This document shows, piece after piece, positions 8,302 to 18,040 of a DNA stretch of 51,622 nt; the first letter of the stretch is position 1, and each line of letters begins with the position of its first letter. The DNA comes from Betaproteobacteria bacterium. GTDB lineage: Bacteria; Pseudomonadota; Gammaproteobacteria; Burkholderiales; Burkholderiaceae_C. A program made the position numbers and the translations under genes. The notes below the pieces were generated by a model that saw only the letters and a list, made by a program, of their open reading frames with translations, had not been told where the DNA came from and ran no database searches. Location of the stretch: contig RGQD01000002.1 of assembly GCA_010030205.1 (NCBI GenBank), positions 1-51,622 on the forward strand, in the 5' to 3' direction.

Positions 8302-9222
8302 TCATCCGCCGGGGAAAAATGCCTTGCCCAAAGAGGCTGGCATGTTGACGCGGATCCAGGTCGGGTTGCGCGAGATCAGCACCAGCACGACGATGGTGGC
8401 GAGATAGGGCAGCATCGACAGCCATTGGCTGGCGATCTGGACCCCTTCACCCTGCAGGTGGAACTGCAACATCGTGACACCGCCGAACAGGTAAGCACCC
8501 AGCAGGATGCGTGCCGGCCGCCAAGTGGCGAAAGTAGTCAGCGCCAACGCGATCCATCCTTTGCCGGCGATCATGCCTTCGACCCACAGCGGCGTGTAAA
8601 TCACCGAGATGTAGGCGCCGCTCAGGCCGCACAGCGCGCCACCGGCCACCACCGCAGCCAGCCGGATGCGGCGCACCGGGTAGCCCAGCGCATGCGCCGA
8701 TTCGGGCGACTCGCCCACCGCCCGCAGCACCAAGCCGGCGCGCGAGCGGTACAGGAACCAAGACAGCGCAAACACGCCCAGAACCGTCAGGTAGACCATC
8801 GGGTGCTGCTTGAACAAGGCTGGGCCGAAAAACGGGATATCGGCCAAGCCAGGGATCTCGAAGCGGCTGCGGTCGCCGATCTTCTGCTGGGTGTACTGGA
8901 TGCCGACGAAGGCCGAGAATCCGGCGCCGAACAGGCTCAGCGCCAGCCCGGTGGCGTACTGGTTGGTGTTGAGCCAGATCACCAGCAACCCGAACACGGC
9001 CGCCAACACGCCGCCCGCGGCCATGCCGGCACCGAAGGCCAGCACATCGCTGCCGGTGTGCACGGCGGTGGCGAAACCGGCGATCGCGGCCACCAGCATC
9101 AGACCCTCGGCACCGAGGTTGAGGACGCCTGCCCGCTCGTTGATCAACAGGCCGAGGCCGGCAATCGCCAGCACCGTGCCGGCGTTGAGCGTGGCGGCGA
9201 TCAGCAAGGCCAATGCATCCAT
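8302..9222 (-). CDS. ABC transporter permease (nucleoside/purine BMP type, second)
   Basis: 306 residues, inner-membrane permease of the ribose/BMP importer class. Seen: about 8 hydrophobic segments and the family features GLLINERAGVLNLGAEGLML near residues 25-44, and GESPESAHALGYPVRRIR at the cytoplasmic loop that touches the ATPase. ATG at 9222 follows the stop of the first permease by one base, so the two are translationally coupled. It forms the membrane channel with 9224-10276 and the ATPase at 10263-11787. Confidence 0.9.
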   Translation of the reverse strand: MDALALLIAATLNAGTVLAIAGLGLLINERAGVLNLGAEGLMLVAAIAGFATAVHTGSDVLAFGAGMAAGGVLAAVFGLLVIWLNTNQYATGLALSLFGAGFSAFVGIQYTQQKIGDRSRFEIPGLADIPFFGPALFKQHPMVYLTVLGVFALSWFLYRSRAGLVLRAVGESPESAHALGYPVRRIRLAAVVAGGALCGLSGAYISVIYTPLWVEGMIAGKGWIALALTTFATWRPARILLGAYLFGGVTMLQFHLQGEGVQIASQWLSMLPYLATIVVLVLISRNPTWIRVNMPASLGKAFFPGG

Positions 9223-9223
9223 G

Positions 9224-10276
9224 TCATGCCCTCCTGACGCGGTAGTGGATCAGCGTGTCGCAGGCCAGCAGCGCGAACAGCAGCAGGCCCTGGAACACCC
9301 CGGTGATCGATTTGGGCAGGCCCAGCCGCGACTGCGCCAACTCACCGCCGATGAAGAACATGCTCATCAGGATGGCTGAGAACACCACCCCCACCGGATG
9401 CAGCCGACCGACAAAGGCGACGATGATCGCGGCGAAGCCGTAACCGGCCGGCACATGCGGCGTGAGCTGGCCGAGCGGCCCGGCCGCCTCTAGCCCGCCG
9501 GCCAGCCCGGCCAGCCCACCCGACAGCAACAGCGCCAGCCACAGCATGCGGCGCGACGAGAAGCCGGCGTAGCGCGCCGCCGCCGGCGCCAGGCCGCCCA
9601 CCTGCAGCTGGAAACCGGCATAGGTTCGGAACAACAAGACCCAGCTCAAGGCCACTGCCACGAGCGAGATCAGCACCCCGATGTTGGCGCGTGAGCCTTC
9701 GATCAGCTTGGGAATTCGGGTCACCGCGTCGAAGCTGACGGTCTGCGGAAAGTTGTAGCCATTGGGGTCTTTCCAGGGTCCATAGACCAGCCAACCCAGC
9801 ACCAACTCGGCGACGTAGACCAGCATCAGGCTGACCAGGATCTCGCTCGCGTTGAAGCGGTCGCGCAGCAGCGCGACGATGCCAGCCCAAACCATGCCGC
9901 CCAATACCCCAGCGGCCAGGATCGCCAGCACGATCCAACGCGAGCTCTGCGGCCCAGCCAGCATCGCCACACCACCGGCAAAGATCGCCCCGAGAACGAA
10001 CTGGCCCTCAGCGCCGATGTTCCAGACGTTGCTGCGGTAACAGATCGACAAGCCGAGCGCGATCAGCGCCAGCGGTGTCGCCTTGATCGCGATCTCGCTC
10101 CAGGCGTAGCCGCTGCGTATAGGCTCGACGAAGAACATCTGCAGGCCGCGCAGTGGATCTTTGCCGAGCGCGACAAACAACAAGACCCCAAGCAGCACGG
10201 TGATCGCAAGCGCGATCAGCGGCGAGGCGATAGCCATCGCCTGCGAAGCTTGCGGCCGCGCCTCAAGCTTGAGCAT
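9224..10276 (-). CDS. ABC transporter permease (nucleoside/purine BMP type, first)
   Basis: 350 residues with about 8-10 membrane segments. Seen: CYRSNVWNIGAEGQFVLGAI, the hallmark N-G-A-E-G segment of this permease family, and YAGFSSRRMLWLALLLSGG near the C-terminal third. Its start at 10276 overlaps the last 14 bases of the ATPase gene. Partner of the permease at 8302. Confidence 0.9.
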   Translation of the reverse strand: MLKLEARPQASQAMAIASPLIALAITVLLGVLLFVALGKDPLRGLQMFFVEPIRSGYAWSEIAIKATPLALIALGLSICYRSNVWNIGAEGQFVLGAIFAGGVAMLAGPQSSRWIVLAILAAGVLGGMVWAGIVALLRDRFNASEILVSLMLVYVAELVLGWLVYGPWKDPNGYNFPQTVSFDAVTRIPKLIEGSRANIGVLISLVAVALSWVLLFRTYAGFQLQVGGLAPAAARYAGFSSRRMLWLALLLSGGLAGLAGGLEAAGPLGQLTPHVPAGYGFAAIIVAFVGRLHPVGVVFSAILMSMFFIGGELAQSRLGLPKSITGVFQGLLLFALLACDTLIHYRVRRA

Positions 10277-11787
10277 GGCCGACCCTTGATGCGCTGGTCG
10301 AGCCAGCGTCCCACAGCCCGCTCATCCGCTCGCCAATCATCGCCACCGTGGCTTCGGCCACCGGCACGCTGGGCGAGACGCGGCCCTGGGCGATCACCAA
10401 CAAGCGGTCGCTGATTTCGAACAATTCCTCCAGTTCCTCGCTGACCAACAGCAGCGCGCAGCCCTCGTCACGCAGCTTGAGCAAGGCACTGCGGATCTGT
10501 GCTGCCGCGCCGACGTCGACGCCCCAGGTCGGCTGCGAGACGACCAACAGCTTGGGGCCTGCGTCGATCTCGCGGCCGACGATGAACTTCTGGAGATTGC
10601 CGCCCGACAGGCTCTTGGCCACCGCGTCCGGGCCACCGGCCTGGACCTTGAACGATGCGATCAGCTTGCCGGCCAGTTGACGCACTGCCGTGGTGTGGAT
10701 CCAGCCGCTGCGAGACACTGTTTCGGTGCGGCTGAGCAAGGTGTTCTGCGCCAGGCTCATGCTCGGCACGGCACCGCGCCCCAAGCGCTCCTCGGGCACG
10801 AAGTGCAGGCCGAGGAGGCGGCGCTTTCGCGGCGAAGCCTGGGCGATATCCTGGCCGAACAGCGTGATCGAGCCCGGCGACGCGCGCGGATCCTCGCCGG
10901 AGATCGCGGCCATCAACTCCTGCTGGCCATTGCCCGACACCCCCGCGACGCCAACGATCTCCCCCGCGCGCACCTCGAAGTCGATCGCGGCCAAGGCCGT
11001 GCCGAAAGGATTCTGCTTGGCCAGCGAGAGTCCGCGCAGCGCTAGCACCACAGCCCCAGGCTGGGCTGGACGGTGCGCAAGTTCTGGCGGCTCGGCACCG
11101 ATCATCAAGCGCGACAGGCTGGCGTTGGTCTCGCGCGTCGGGTCGACCTCGCCGGTGCACCGTGCAGTGGTGACACAGCGCACGGATCTCGTCGAGCTTG
11201 TGGCTGATGTAGAGGATGGAGCAACCCTTGGCCGCGAGCTGGCGCAGCGTGACGAACAGCTTGTCGACCGCCTGTGGCGTCAGCACCGAGGTCGGCTCGT
11301 CGAGAATCAGCAAAGCGGGATCGGTCAACAGCGCGCGGACGATCTCGACGCGCTGGCGTTCTCCGACCGACAGCGTGTGCACCGGACGCAGCGGATCGAC
11401 CTCCAGGCCGTATTCGCCCGAGACATCACGGATGCGCGCGATCACCTCGGCCAGCGCCATGCGCTTGCCCAGACCGAGCCAAACATTCTCGGCGACGGTC
11501 AAGGTGTCGAACAGCGAGAAATGCTGGAACACCATCGCGATGCCCAGCGCGCGTGCCTGTTGCGGGTTGGCGATTTGGACCAGTTCGCCGTTCCAGCGGA
11601 TGCTGCCGGCGTCGGGCCGCACCGCACCGTAGATGATCTTCATCAGCGTGCTTTTTCCCGCGCCGTTCTCGCCCAGCACCGCATGGATTTGGCCGGGTGC
11701 AACGCCCAGCGACACGCGGTCGTTGGCGCGCACTGCGGGGTACTGCTTGCTGATGCCCGTCAGTTCGAGTCTGAGCATGGTGTCCAT
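10263..11787 (-). pseudogene. ABC transporter ATP-binding protein (two ABC domains), frameshifted
   Basis: The first ABC domain reads in one frame from ATG 11787 (MDTMLRLELT) with GENGAGKST (Walker A), LSVGERQRVEIVRAL (signature) and LLILDEPTSVL (Walker B). The second ABC domain reads in another frame down to the TGA at 10263, with GVSGNGQQELMAA and LSGGNLQKFIVGREI. The frames meet at about 11156/11157. In-frame residues run ...DEIRALCHHCTV then jump to TGEVDPTRETN; the usual link (a short L-R-G-G-K/R-V stretch) is missing, which fits a loss of about 17 bp. Adding 17 bp would give about 513 residues, the normal length. Either a recent null mutation or a sequence error. Energiser of the neighbouring purine importer. 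Confidence 0.85.
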
Positions 11788-11795
11788 TTTCTTGA

Positions 11796-13121
11796 TCAGG
11801 TTCGGAGGTAACGGCTGACACCGCCGACCCAGCATTCGACAAGATTTCGCTCATCGCCCAACATCATCCAGGCAAACACCCGCTCATGCAACTCTCGGGC
11901 CAGGCCGTCGCGACGCAGCGCCACCGGGCCGACGGCCCAGTCCCACAAGCAGGCATCGGCCATCAGTCCGGGCTCTAACGAGCCGATCTCCTGGTCCAGC
12001 CGAAGCGCCTGCGCAGCACCACGGGTGGCCGCGTGCAGCAGGGCCCAGGCACTGAGCCTTTGGCCCGCCATCGCCTGCAACTTGTAGCCGTCAGCCAGGT
12101 TGCGCAGCATCGCCAGCGAGGTGCCGCCGCCCACATCCGACGCCAGGCTGACGTTCACGCCTTGCGCGGCCGCCTGCTGCCAGCCAAACAGCCCGCTGCC
12201 CAGGAACAGGTTGGACGAGGGGCAGAAAGCGATCTGCGCGCCGGTCTGCTGCAGCAAACGGCGGTCGGCGTCGTCAAGCCAGATGCCATGCGCCAGCACC
12301 GATCGCTCGGTCAGCAGCCCATGGCCGGCGTAGACATCGAGGTAGCTGCGGGCCTCAGGGAACAGCTCGGCGATCCAGGCCACCTCGGCCCGGTTTTCGG
12401 CGACATGGGTTTGCAGGTAGACGCCGGGATGATCGGCCAGCAGCCGGCCGGCCATCGACAACTGCGCCGGGCTGCTGGTCACCGCAAAGCGCGGCGTCAC
12501 CGCGTAGGCCAGCCGACCGACGCCATGCCAGCGAGCTATCTGTGCGCGGCAATCGCGCTCGGCCTGCACCACATCGTCGCGCAGCGCCTCGGGCGCGTTT
12601 CGGTCCATCAACACCTTGCCGGTGACCAGGCGCATGCCGCGATCGCGCGCAGCCTCGAACAAGGCCTCGGTGCTGGCCAGGTGCACGGTCGGAAAGACCA
12701 CCGCCGACGTGCTGCCGTGGGCCAGCAAGGCGTCAAGAAACAACGCAGCAGCGGCTCGCGCGAAATCCGGGTCGGCATGCCTGGCCTCGGCCGGGAAGGT
12801 GTAGCGCTCGAGCCAGTCCAGCAGCTCGGTGCCCCAGGAGGCAATCACGTCGAGCTGCGGGCTGTGGACATGGGTGTCGATGAAACCAGGCATCAGCAAC
12901 TGGCCGCTGCGGTCGAGCTTGAGCCAGTCGTCGCCCGGCGCCTCGGGCTGCACCGCAGCGATACGGCCAGTGGCGTCAATCAGCAGCCAATGCGCCGGAC
13001 GCCAGCGAACCGCCGCGCTGATCGGATCGACCAGGCCGGGATCAGCCTGGAAATCGAGCAAGTCGGCGAGGATCGCCGTGGGCACAGGTGCTGCCCGACC
13101 CCGCACCGACAGGCCGCTCAC
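11796..13121 (-). CDS. guaD: Guanine deaminase
   Basis: 441 residues, zinc amidohydrolase turning guanine into xanthine. Seen: PGFIDTHVHSPQ (about 77-88, metal HxH), GSTSAVVFPTVH, QTHVAENRAEVAWI, AHGIWLDDAD, CPSSNLFLGSG and SLASDVGGGTSLAMLRN, all standard for GuaD. Its ATG (13119-13121) overlaps the stop of the LysR gene (ATGA), and the ATPase gene follows 8 bases after its stop. Its product xanthine is the substrate of XdhAB encoded divergently. Confidence 0.93.
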   Translation of the reverse strand: MSGLSVRGRAAPVPTAILADLLDFQADPGLVDPISAAVRWRPAHWLLIDATGRIAAVQPEAPGDDWLKLDRSGQLLMPGFIDTHVHSPQLDVIASWGTELLDWLERYTFPAEARHADPDFARAAAALFLDALLAHGSTSAVVFPTVHLASTEALFEAARDRGMRLVTGKVLMDRNAPEALRDDVVQAERDCRAQIARWHGVGRLAYAVTPRFAVTSSPAQLSMAGRLLADHPGVYLQTHVAENRAEVAWIAELFPEARSYLDVYAGHGLLTERSVLAHGIWLDDADRRLLQQTGAQIAFCPSSNLFLGSGLFGWQQAAAQGVNVSLASDVGGGTSLAMLRNLADGYKLQAMAGQRLSAWALLHAATRGAAQALRLDQEIGSLEPGLMADACLWDWAVGPVALRRDGLARELHERVFAWMMLGDERNLVECWVGGVSRYLRT

Positions 13122-14071
13122 GCCAGCCCCCCCGCCAGTTCGCGCGCGACGTCACGCACCTGCTCGCGCAACCAACGCACCGCCGGCGAGGCATGGGTCA
13201 GGTCGTGCCAGAGTTGGTAATAGGTCAGCGGCGGAAACACCACCGGACAGCGCAGCATGCGAACCGGCAGCTTGCCGATGTAGCGGCTGCAGAACTGGCG
13301 GCCGGTGGTCAACACCAGACTGGTGCGCGCGACCATTGCCGGCGCCAGGCCGAAGTGCGGGCTGCGAACGACGATGCGGCGCTGCAAGCCCTGCGCCTGC
13401 AAGTGCTCATCGACGACGCCGACACCGCCGGCGTGCAGCGGCGTGGGCGCGATGTGCTCGCTCGCGAGATAGCGCTCAACCGTCCATTGCCGCGGGTTGC
13501 GCAGCGCCGGGTGACTCTGCGACACCAGGCAGACGATCTCGTCGCTGACCAGCCGACCCAGGTGCAGCTCGGCCGGCGGCGCCAGCCAATTGCCGATCAC
13601 CAGGTCGAGCTCACCGCGGGCCAAATGGCTGCGGTAATCGTAGTCGCCGGTCAGCGGCAACAGGTCGAGCGTGACGCCCGGCGCCTGCGCCCGAACCCGT
13701 GCCACCAGTTCGGGCAGGAACAGCGGGTCGAGGTAGTCGCTGGCGGCGATGCGCCAAGCCTGGGACGCAGCAGCCGGTGCGAAGACCTGGGCCGCAGCGT
13801 GGCCGCCAAACAGCGCCTGCGCGCCCTGCAGCACCTGGGCCGCTGCGGGCAGCAGCGACAAAGCCACCGCAGTGGGCGCCATGCCGCCGCCCGCTCGAAC
13901 CAGCAAGGGGTCCTTGATCAGCCCACGCAGGCGCTTGAGCTGGGCCGACAGCGCCGGCTGGCTGGTTTGAAGCTTGAGGGCTGCGCGCGTGACACTGCGC
14001 TCGGTGATCAAGGTATGGAAAGCCCGAATGAGTGAGAGCTCGATCTTGTCCAAAGCCAAGGCTGGATTCAT
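13118..14071 (-). CDS. LysR-family regulator of the purine genes
   Basis: 317 residues. Seen: an N-terminal winged helix (about 10-70) with ERSVTRAALKLQTSQPALSA, the LysR recognition helix, then a co-inducer domain with LDLLPLTGDYDYRSHLARG. Start ATG 14071 (MNPALALDKIEL) was taken; the longer reading (14113) runs through the divergent control region. It is the first gene of the guaD-ABC operon, overlapping guaD by ATGA, and divergent from xdhA. Such an arrangement normally means it controls both sides and its own synthesis. The inducer is unknown; a purine or urate is the natural guess. Confidence 0.9.
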   Translation of the reverse strand: MNPALALDKIELSLIRAFHTLITERSVTRAALKLQTSQPALSAQLKRLRGLIKDPLLVRAGGGMAPTAVALSLLPAAAQVLQGAQALFGGHAAAQVFAPAAASQAWRIAASDYLDPLFLPELVARVRAQAPGVTLDLLPLTGDYDYRSHLARGELDLVIGNWLAPPAELHLGRLVSDEIVCLVSQSHPALRNPRQWTVERYLASEHIAPTPLHAGGVGVVDEHLQAQGLQRRIVVRSPHFGLAPAMVARTSLVLTTGRQFCSRYIGKLPVRMLRCPVVFPPLTYYQLWHDLTHASPAVRWLREQVRDVARELAGGLA

Positions 14072-14097
14072 AAGAAAATTATGATAATGCTTATAAA
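14067..14097. promoter_or_regulatory. Divergent LysR/xdhA control region with AT-rich dyad
   Basis: In a GC-rich genome the 70-bp gap between LysR and xdhA holds TTCATAAG (14067-14074) and CTTATAAA (14090-14097), a 7-of-8 inverted match with 15 bases between, enclosing ATTAT-G-ATAAT (14078-14088). The latter can be written as a T-N11-A LysR-type box. The left arm overlaps the LysR start codon, so bound protein would also act on its own gene. Binding is inferred, not shown. Confidence 0.5.
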
Positions 14098-14141
14098 CTT
14101 CAATGCATACCATGGCTGCGCAGAGCCGCTACCTTACGGGT

Positions 14142-15635
14142 ATGTCCCAAGCCTGTGTGCCGACCCGTCCGATCCGATTTGTCCACCGCGGCCAAACCCT
14201 GTCGGTGCAAGGCCTCGAATCCACGCTTTCGGTGCTGAGCTGGTTGCGCGAACACGCCCGCTGCACCGGCACCAAGGAAGGCTGCAACGAAGGCGATTGC
14301 GGCGCCTGCACCGTGCTGATCGGCGAGCTGCAGCCCGACGACAGCGTCAGCTTCAAGGCGGTCAACAGCTGCCTACAGTTCCTGCCCACGCTCGACGGCA
14401 AGGTCTTGGTCACGGTCGAAGACCTGGGCGGACGCCACCCGGCCCAGCAAGCGATGGTGGCATGCCACGGTTCGCAGTGCGGCTTCTGCACGCCCGGCTT
14501 CGTGATGTCGCTCGCCGCCTGCCACGATCGGCATCGCGCTGCAGGCACCCAAGCCACCCGACAACAACTGGCCGACGATCTGTCGGGCAATTTGTGCCGC
14601 TGCACCGGTTACCGGCCGATCCTCGACGCCGGCGAACAAATGTTCACGTTGACGGCTGGCGAGGTGGCGCCACTGGCCAGTGCGACCACGGTTGCGGCAC
14701 TGCAGGCGCTGCGAGGCGACGCCGCGCTGCAGCTGGCCGCAGCCACACCCTTCCACGCGCCGCGCAACCTGGACGACCTGGCCGCGCTGTGCGCCGCCAA
14801 GCCCGGCGCCCGCTTGCTGGCCGGCGGCACCGATGTGGCGCTGTGGGTGAACAAGCAGTTCCGCAAACTGGGCGAAATCATCTACCTCGGCGAGGTGGCC
14901 GAGCTCAAGACGATAGAACAGGCCCAGGGCTGGCTGACGATAGGCGCCGGCGCTTCTCTGCATTCGGCTTGGGCAGCGCTGGCCAGACATTGGCCTGACA
15001 GCCACGAGATGGGCTTGCGCTTCGCCTCGCTGCCGGTGCGCGAGGTCGGCACGATGGGCGGCAACATCGCCAACGGCTCGCCGATCGGCGACAGCGCGCC
15101 GGTATTGATCGCACTGGGCGCCGAGATCTCACTGCGACTCGGTGACCGACGGCGAACGATGCCGCTGCAAGACTTCTACCTCGACTACCTGCGCAACCGG
15201 CTTGAGCCCGGCGAGTTCGTTCAAGCGCTGCGACTGCCGCTACCCGGGCCAGACCAGGCGCACAAGGAAAGGCTGAGGGTCTACAAACTCAGCAAACGCC
15301 GCGACTGCGACATCTCCGGGCTGGCCGCCGGGCTCTGGCTGAAGTTCGAGAACGACCGGGTGGTCGATGCGCGCTTCGCGTTCGGCGGCATGGCGGCCAT
15401 CGTCAAGCGCGCCGCTGGGGCCGAAGCCGCCGTGCGAGGCCAGCCTTGGACCGACGCCACGGTGTGGTCAGCGATGCGTGCGCTGGACGCCGATTTCCAG
15501 CCGCTGTCCGACCTGCGCGCCAGCGCGAGCTACCGCCGCCGCGCCGCGCGCAACCTGCTGCAAAAGCTGTGGCTGGAGACTCGGGGCGACGCGCCGCTGC
15601 CGGCCGAACAGGTGTCGGTGTGGAGCGCCACATGA
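14142..15635 (+). CDS. xdhA: Xanthine dehydrogenase small subunit (2Fe-2S and FAD)
   Basis: 497 residues, cytoplasmic electron-transfer subunit. Seen: the plant-type 2Fe-2S site in GTKEGCNEGDCGACTVLIG (Cys about 48, 53, 56, plus the NSC at about 77), the second cluster in HGSQCGFCTPGFV and GNLCRCTGYRPIL (about 109-155), then the FAD domain with LLAGGTDVALWVNKQ and GTMGGNIANGSPIGDSAPV. Start ATG 14142 (MSQACVPTRPIRF) matches the usual N-terminus; ATG 14103 and 14112 are alternatives inside the control region. The stop overlaps the xdhB start. Passes electrons from XdhB to NAD+. Confidence 0.93.
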   Translation: MSQACVPTRPIRFVHRGQTLSVQGLESTLSVLSWLREHARCTGTKEGCNEGDCGACTVLIGELQPDDSVSFKAVNSCLQFLPTLDGKVLVTVEDLGGRHPAQQAMVACHGSQCGFCTPGFVMSLAACHDRHRAAGTQATRQQLADDLSGNLCRCTGYRPILDAGEQMFTLTAGEVAPLASATTVAALQALRGDAALQLAAATPFHAPRNLDDLAALCAAKPGARLLAGGTDVALWVNKQFRKLGEIIYLGEVAELKTIEQAQGWLTIGAGASLHSAWAALARHWPDSHEMGLRFASLPVREVGTMGGNIANGSPIGDSAPVLIALGAEISLRLGDRRRTMPLQDFYLDYLRNRLEPGEFVQALRLPLPGPDQAHKERLRVYKLSKRRDCDISGLAAGLWLKFENDRVVDARFAFGGMAAIVKRAAGAEAAVRGQPWTDATVWSAMRALDADFQPLSDLRASASYRRRAARNLLQKLWLETRGDAPLPAEQVSVWSAT

Positions 15636-18040
15636 GTGCGGCCCGGCCCTCCCAACCGGCACCGACGCCGCTGGCACTGGCCAGCGCCGAGGCCCACCAG
15701 CATGCCCTTGGCGCGCGCGTCGGCATCAGCCGGCCGCATGAATCGGCCCACCTGCATGTCGCTGGCGCCGCGCCCTATGTCGACGACCTGCCCGAGTTGG
15801 CCGGCACGCTGCATGCCGCGCTCGGGTTGTCACCCGTGGCGCATGGCCGTCTGCTGGCGATCGACCTGACCTTGCTGCGGGCCCAACCCGGCGTGGTGGC
15901 GGTCTATACCGCTGCCGACTTTCCCGGCCCCAACGACTGCGGACCGATCGTGCACGACGACCCCATCCTGGCCGAGGGCAGCGTGCGCCATGTCGGCCAG
16001 CCGGTGTTCGCGGTGATCGCCCAGACCCGCGACGCCGCCCGCCGGGCCGCCGCGCTGGCCACACAAGTGCTGCAGATCAACCTGTTGCCGGCGCTGCTGA
16101 CAGCGCTCGACGCCCATGCGGTGCAGCAGTATGTGGTGCCGCCGATGCAGTTGGCGCGCGGCGATGCCCAGGCCGCACTGGCCATCGCGCCGCACCGGCT
16201 GCAGGGCAGCTTCGCGCTCGGTGGGCAGGAGCAGTTCTACCTCGAGGGCCAGATCAGCTACGCCCTGCCGCAGGAAGACGGCGGCCTGCTGCTGCACTGC
16301 AGCACCCAGCACCCGAGCGAGATGCAACACCTGGTGGCCAACGCGCTGCAGCTCGCGTCGCACCAGGTGCAGGTGCAGTGCCGGCGCATGGGCGGCGGCT
16401 TCGGCGGCAAGGAGAGCCAGAGCGCGCTGTTCGCCTGCGTCGCCGCGCTGGCCGCGCACAAGCTGCAGCGGCCGGTCAAACTGCGGCCAGACCGCGACGA
16501 CGACTTCGCGGTCACCGGCCGCCGCCACGGCTTCGACTTCGCCTGGGACGTGGGCTTCGACGACAGCGGCCACATCCTGGGCGTGACAGTCGAGATGGTG
16601 GCCAACGCCGGCCACTCGGCCGACCTGTCGCCACCGGTGATGACGCGTGCGCTGTGCCACTTTGACAACGCCTACTGGCTGCCCGCGGTGGCGATGAACG
16701 GCTATTGCGCGAAGACCAACACCCAGAGCAACACCGCCTTCCGCGGTTTCGGCGGGCCGCAGGGTGCGCTGGCGATCGAGCTGATCCTCGACAGCGTGGC
16801 GCGCCGCCTGGGTGCCGACCCGCTGGCAGTGCGGCGCGCCAATTTCTACGGCGGCGCACCGTGTAACGTCACGCCTTACGAGCAGGTGGTCGAGGACAAC
16901 ATCCTGCCGCCACTGGTCGACCAGTTGGCGCAGCAAGCCGACTACGCTGCCCGGCGTGCGGCGATCGCAGCCTACAACGCGGCCAGCCCGGTGCTCAAGC
17001 GCGGCATCGCGCTGACGCCGGTCAAGTTCGGCATCTCGTTCAACGTCGCCCACTTCAACCAGGCCGGCGCACTGGTGCATGTCTATGCCGACGGATCGGT
17101 GCTGGTCAACCATGGCGGCACCGAGATGGGCCAGGGACTGAACACCAAGGTGGCGCAGGTGGTGGCGCATGAGCTGGGGCTGGATTTCGAGCGCGTGCGG
17201 GTCAGCGCGACAGACACGCAGAAAGTGGCCAACAGCTCGGCCACTGCGGCGTCCACCGGCGCCGACCTGAACGGCAAGGCCGCGCAAGACGCAGCGCGCC
17301 AGATCCGCGAGCGGCTGGCGGCTTGGTGGGCGCCACAGCAGGGCGTGACCGCAGACGCACTGCGCTTTGCCAACGGCTGGGTCAGTGCCGGCGCGCAGGG
17401 CCCGCGCATCGCCTTCGACGCGTTGGTGGTGCGGGCCTACCAGGCCAGGATCCAGCTCTGGAGCGACGGTTTCTACGCCACCCCCGGCCTGCACTGGGAC
17501 CGGACCCGGCTCAAGGGCAAGCCCTTCCAATACTTCGCCTACGGCGCGGCCTGCAGCGAGGTGGTGATCGACACATTGACCGGCGAGCACAAGGTCTTGC
17601 GCGCCGACCTGCTGCACGACGTCGGCCAGTCGCTGAACCCGGCGATAGACATCGGCCAGGTCGAGGGCGCGTTCATCCAGGGCATGGGCTGGCTGACGAT
17701 GGAGGAACTCTGGTGGCAGCCCTTGGACGGGTCGCGCAACAGCGGCAAGCTGATGACCCACGCCCCCAGCACCTACAAGATCCCGACCGCCAACGATGTG
17801 CCGGCGCATTTCGACGTGAGGCTGTACGACGCCCCCAACCCGGCCGACACCATCCACCGCAGCAAAGCGGTGGGCGAACCGCCGCTGCTGCTGGCGTTCT
17901 CGGTGTTTCTGGCGCTACGCGATGCGGTGTCGGCTATCAGTGACCACCGCGTCGACCCGCCGCTGCGCGCACCGGCCACGCCCGAGGCAGTGCTGGACGC
18001 GATCGACGCGGTCCAAGCATCAAGACCGGCAGAGACGTGA
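15632..18040 (+). CDS. xdhB: Xanthine dehydrogenase large subunit (molybdopterin)
   Basis: 802 residues, holding the molybdenum centre that hydroxylates hypoxanthine and xanthine to urate. Seen: GGQEQFYLEGQ (molybdopterin domain), RRMGGGFGGKESQ, NTAFRGFGGPQG, GGTEMGQGLNTKVAQV and, near residue 750, AVGEPPLLLAFSVF carrying the catalytic Glu. ATG 15632 overlaps the xdhA stop (ATGA). A further coding-looking stretch upstream in this frame lies inside xdhA and is not part of the protein. A long open frame on the other strand (15830-17857) is a composition shadow. Confidence 0.94.
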   Translation: MSAARPSQPAPTPLALASAEAHQHALGARVGISRPHESAHLHVAGAAPYVDDLPELAGTLHAALGLSPVAHGRLLAIDLTLLRAQPGVVAVYTAADFPGPNDCGPIVHDDPILAEGSVRHVGQPVFAVIAQTRDAARRAAALATQVLQINLLPALLTALDAHAVQQYVVPPMQLARGDAQAALAIAPHRLQGSFALGGQEQFYLEGQISYALPQEDGGLLLHCSTQHPSEMQHLVANALQLASHQVQVQCRRMGGGFGGKESQSALFACVAALAAHKLQRPVKLRPDRDDDFAVTGRRHGFDFAWDVGFDDSGHILGVTVEMVANAGHSADLSPPVMTRALCHFDNAYWLPAVAMNGYCAKTNTQSNTAFRGFGGPQGALAIELILDSVARRLGADPLAVRRANFYGGAPCNVTPYEQVVEDNILPPLVDQLAQQADYAARRAAIAAYNAASPVLKRGIALTPVKFGISFNVAHFNQAGALVHVYADGSVLVNHGGTEMGQGLNTKVAQVVAHELGLDFERVRVSATDTQKVANSSATAASTGADLNGKAAQDAARQIRERLAAWWAPQQGVTADALRFANGWVSAGAQGPRIAFDALVVRAYQARIQLWSDGFYATPGLHWDRTRLKGKPFQYFAYGAACSEVVIDTLTGEHKVLRADLLHDVGQSLNPAIDIGQVEGAFIQGMGWLTMEELWWQPLDGSRNSGKLMTHAPSTYKIPTANDVPAHFDVRLYDAPNPADTIHRSKAVGEPPLLLAFSVFLALRDAVSAISDHRVDPPLRAPATPEAVLDAIDAVQASRPAET

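Noticed and set aside
15830-17857. 675-codon open frame on the minus strand opposite xdhB
   Set aside because: High GC with codon third-position bias opens mirror frames; the plus strand has full XdhB motifs and the mirror protein is rich in Arg, His, Gly and Val with no known fold.
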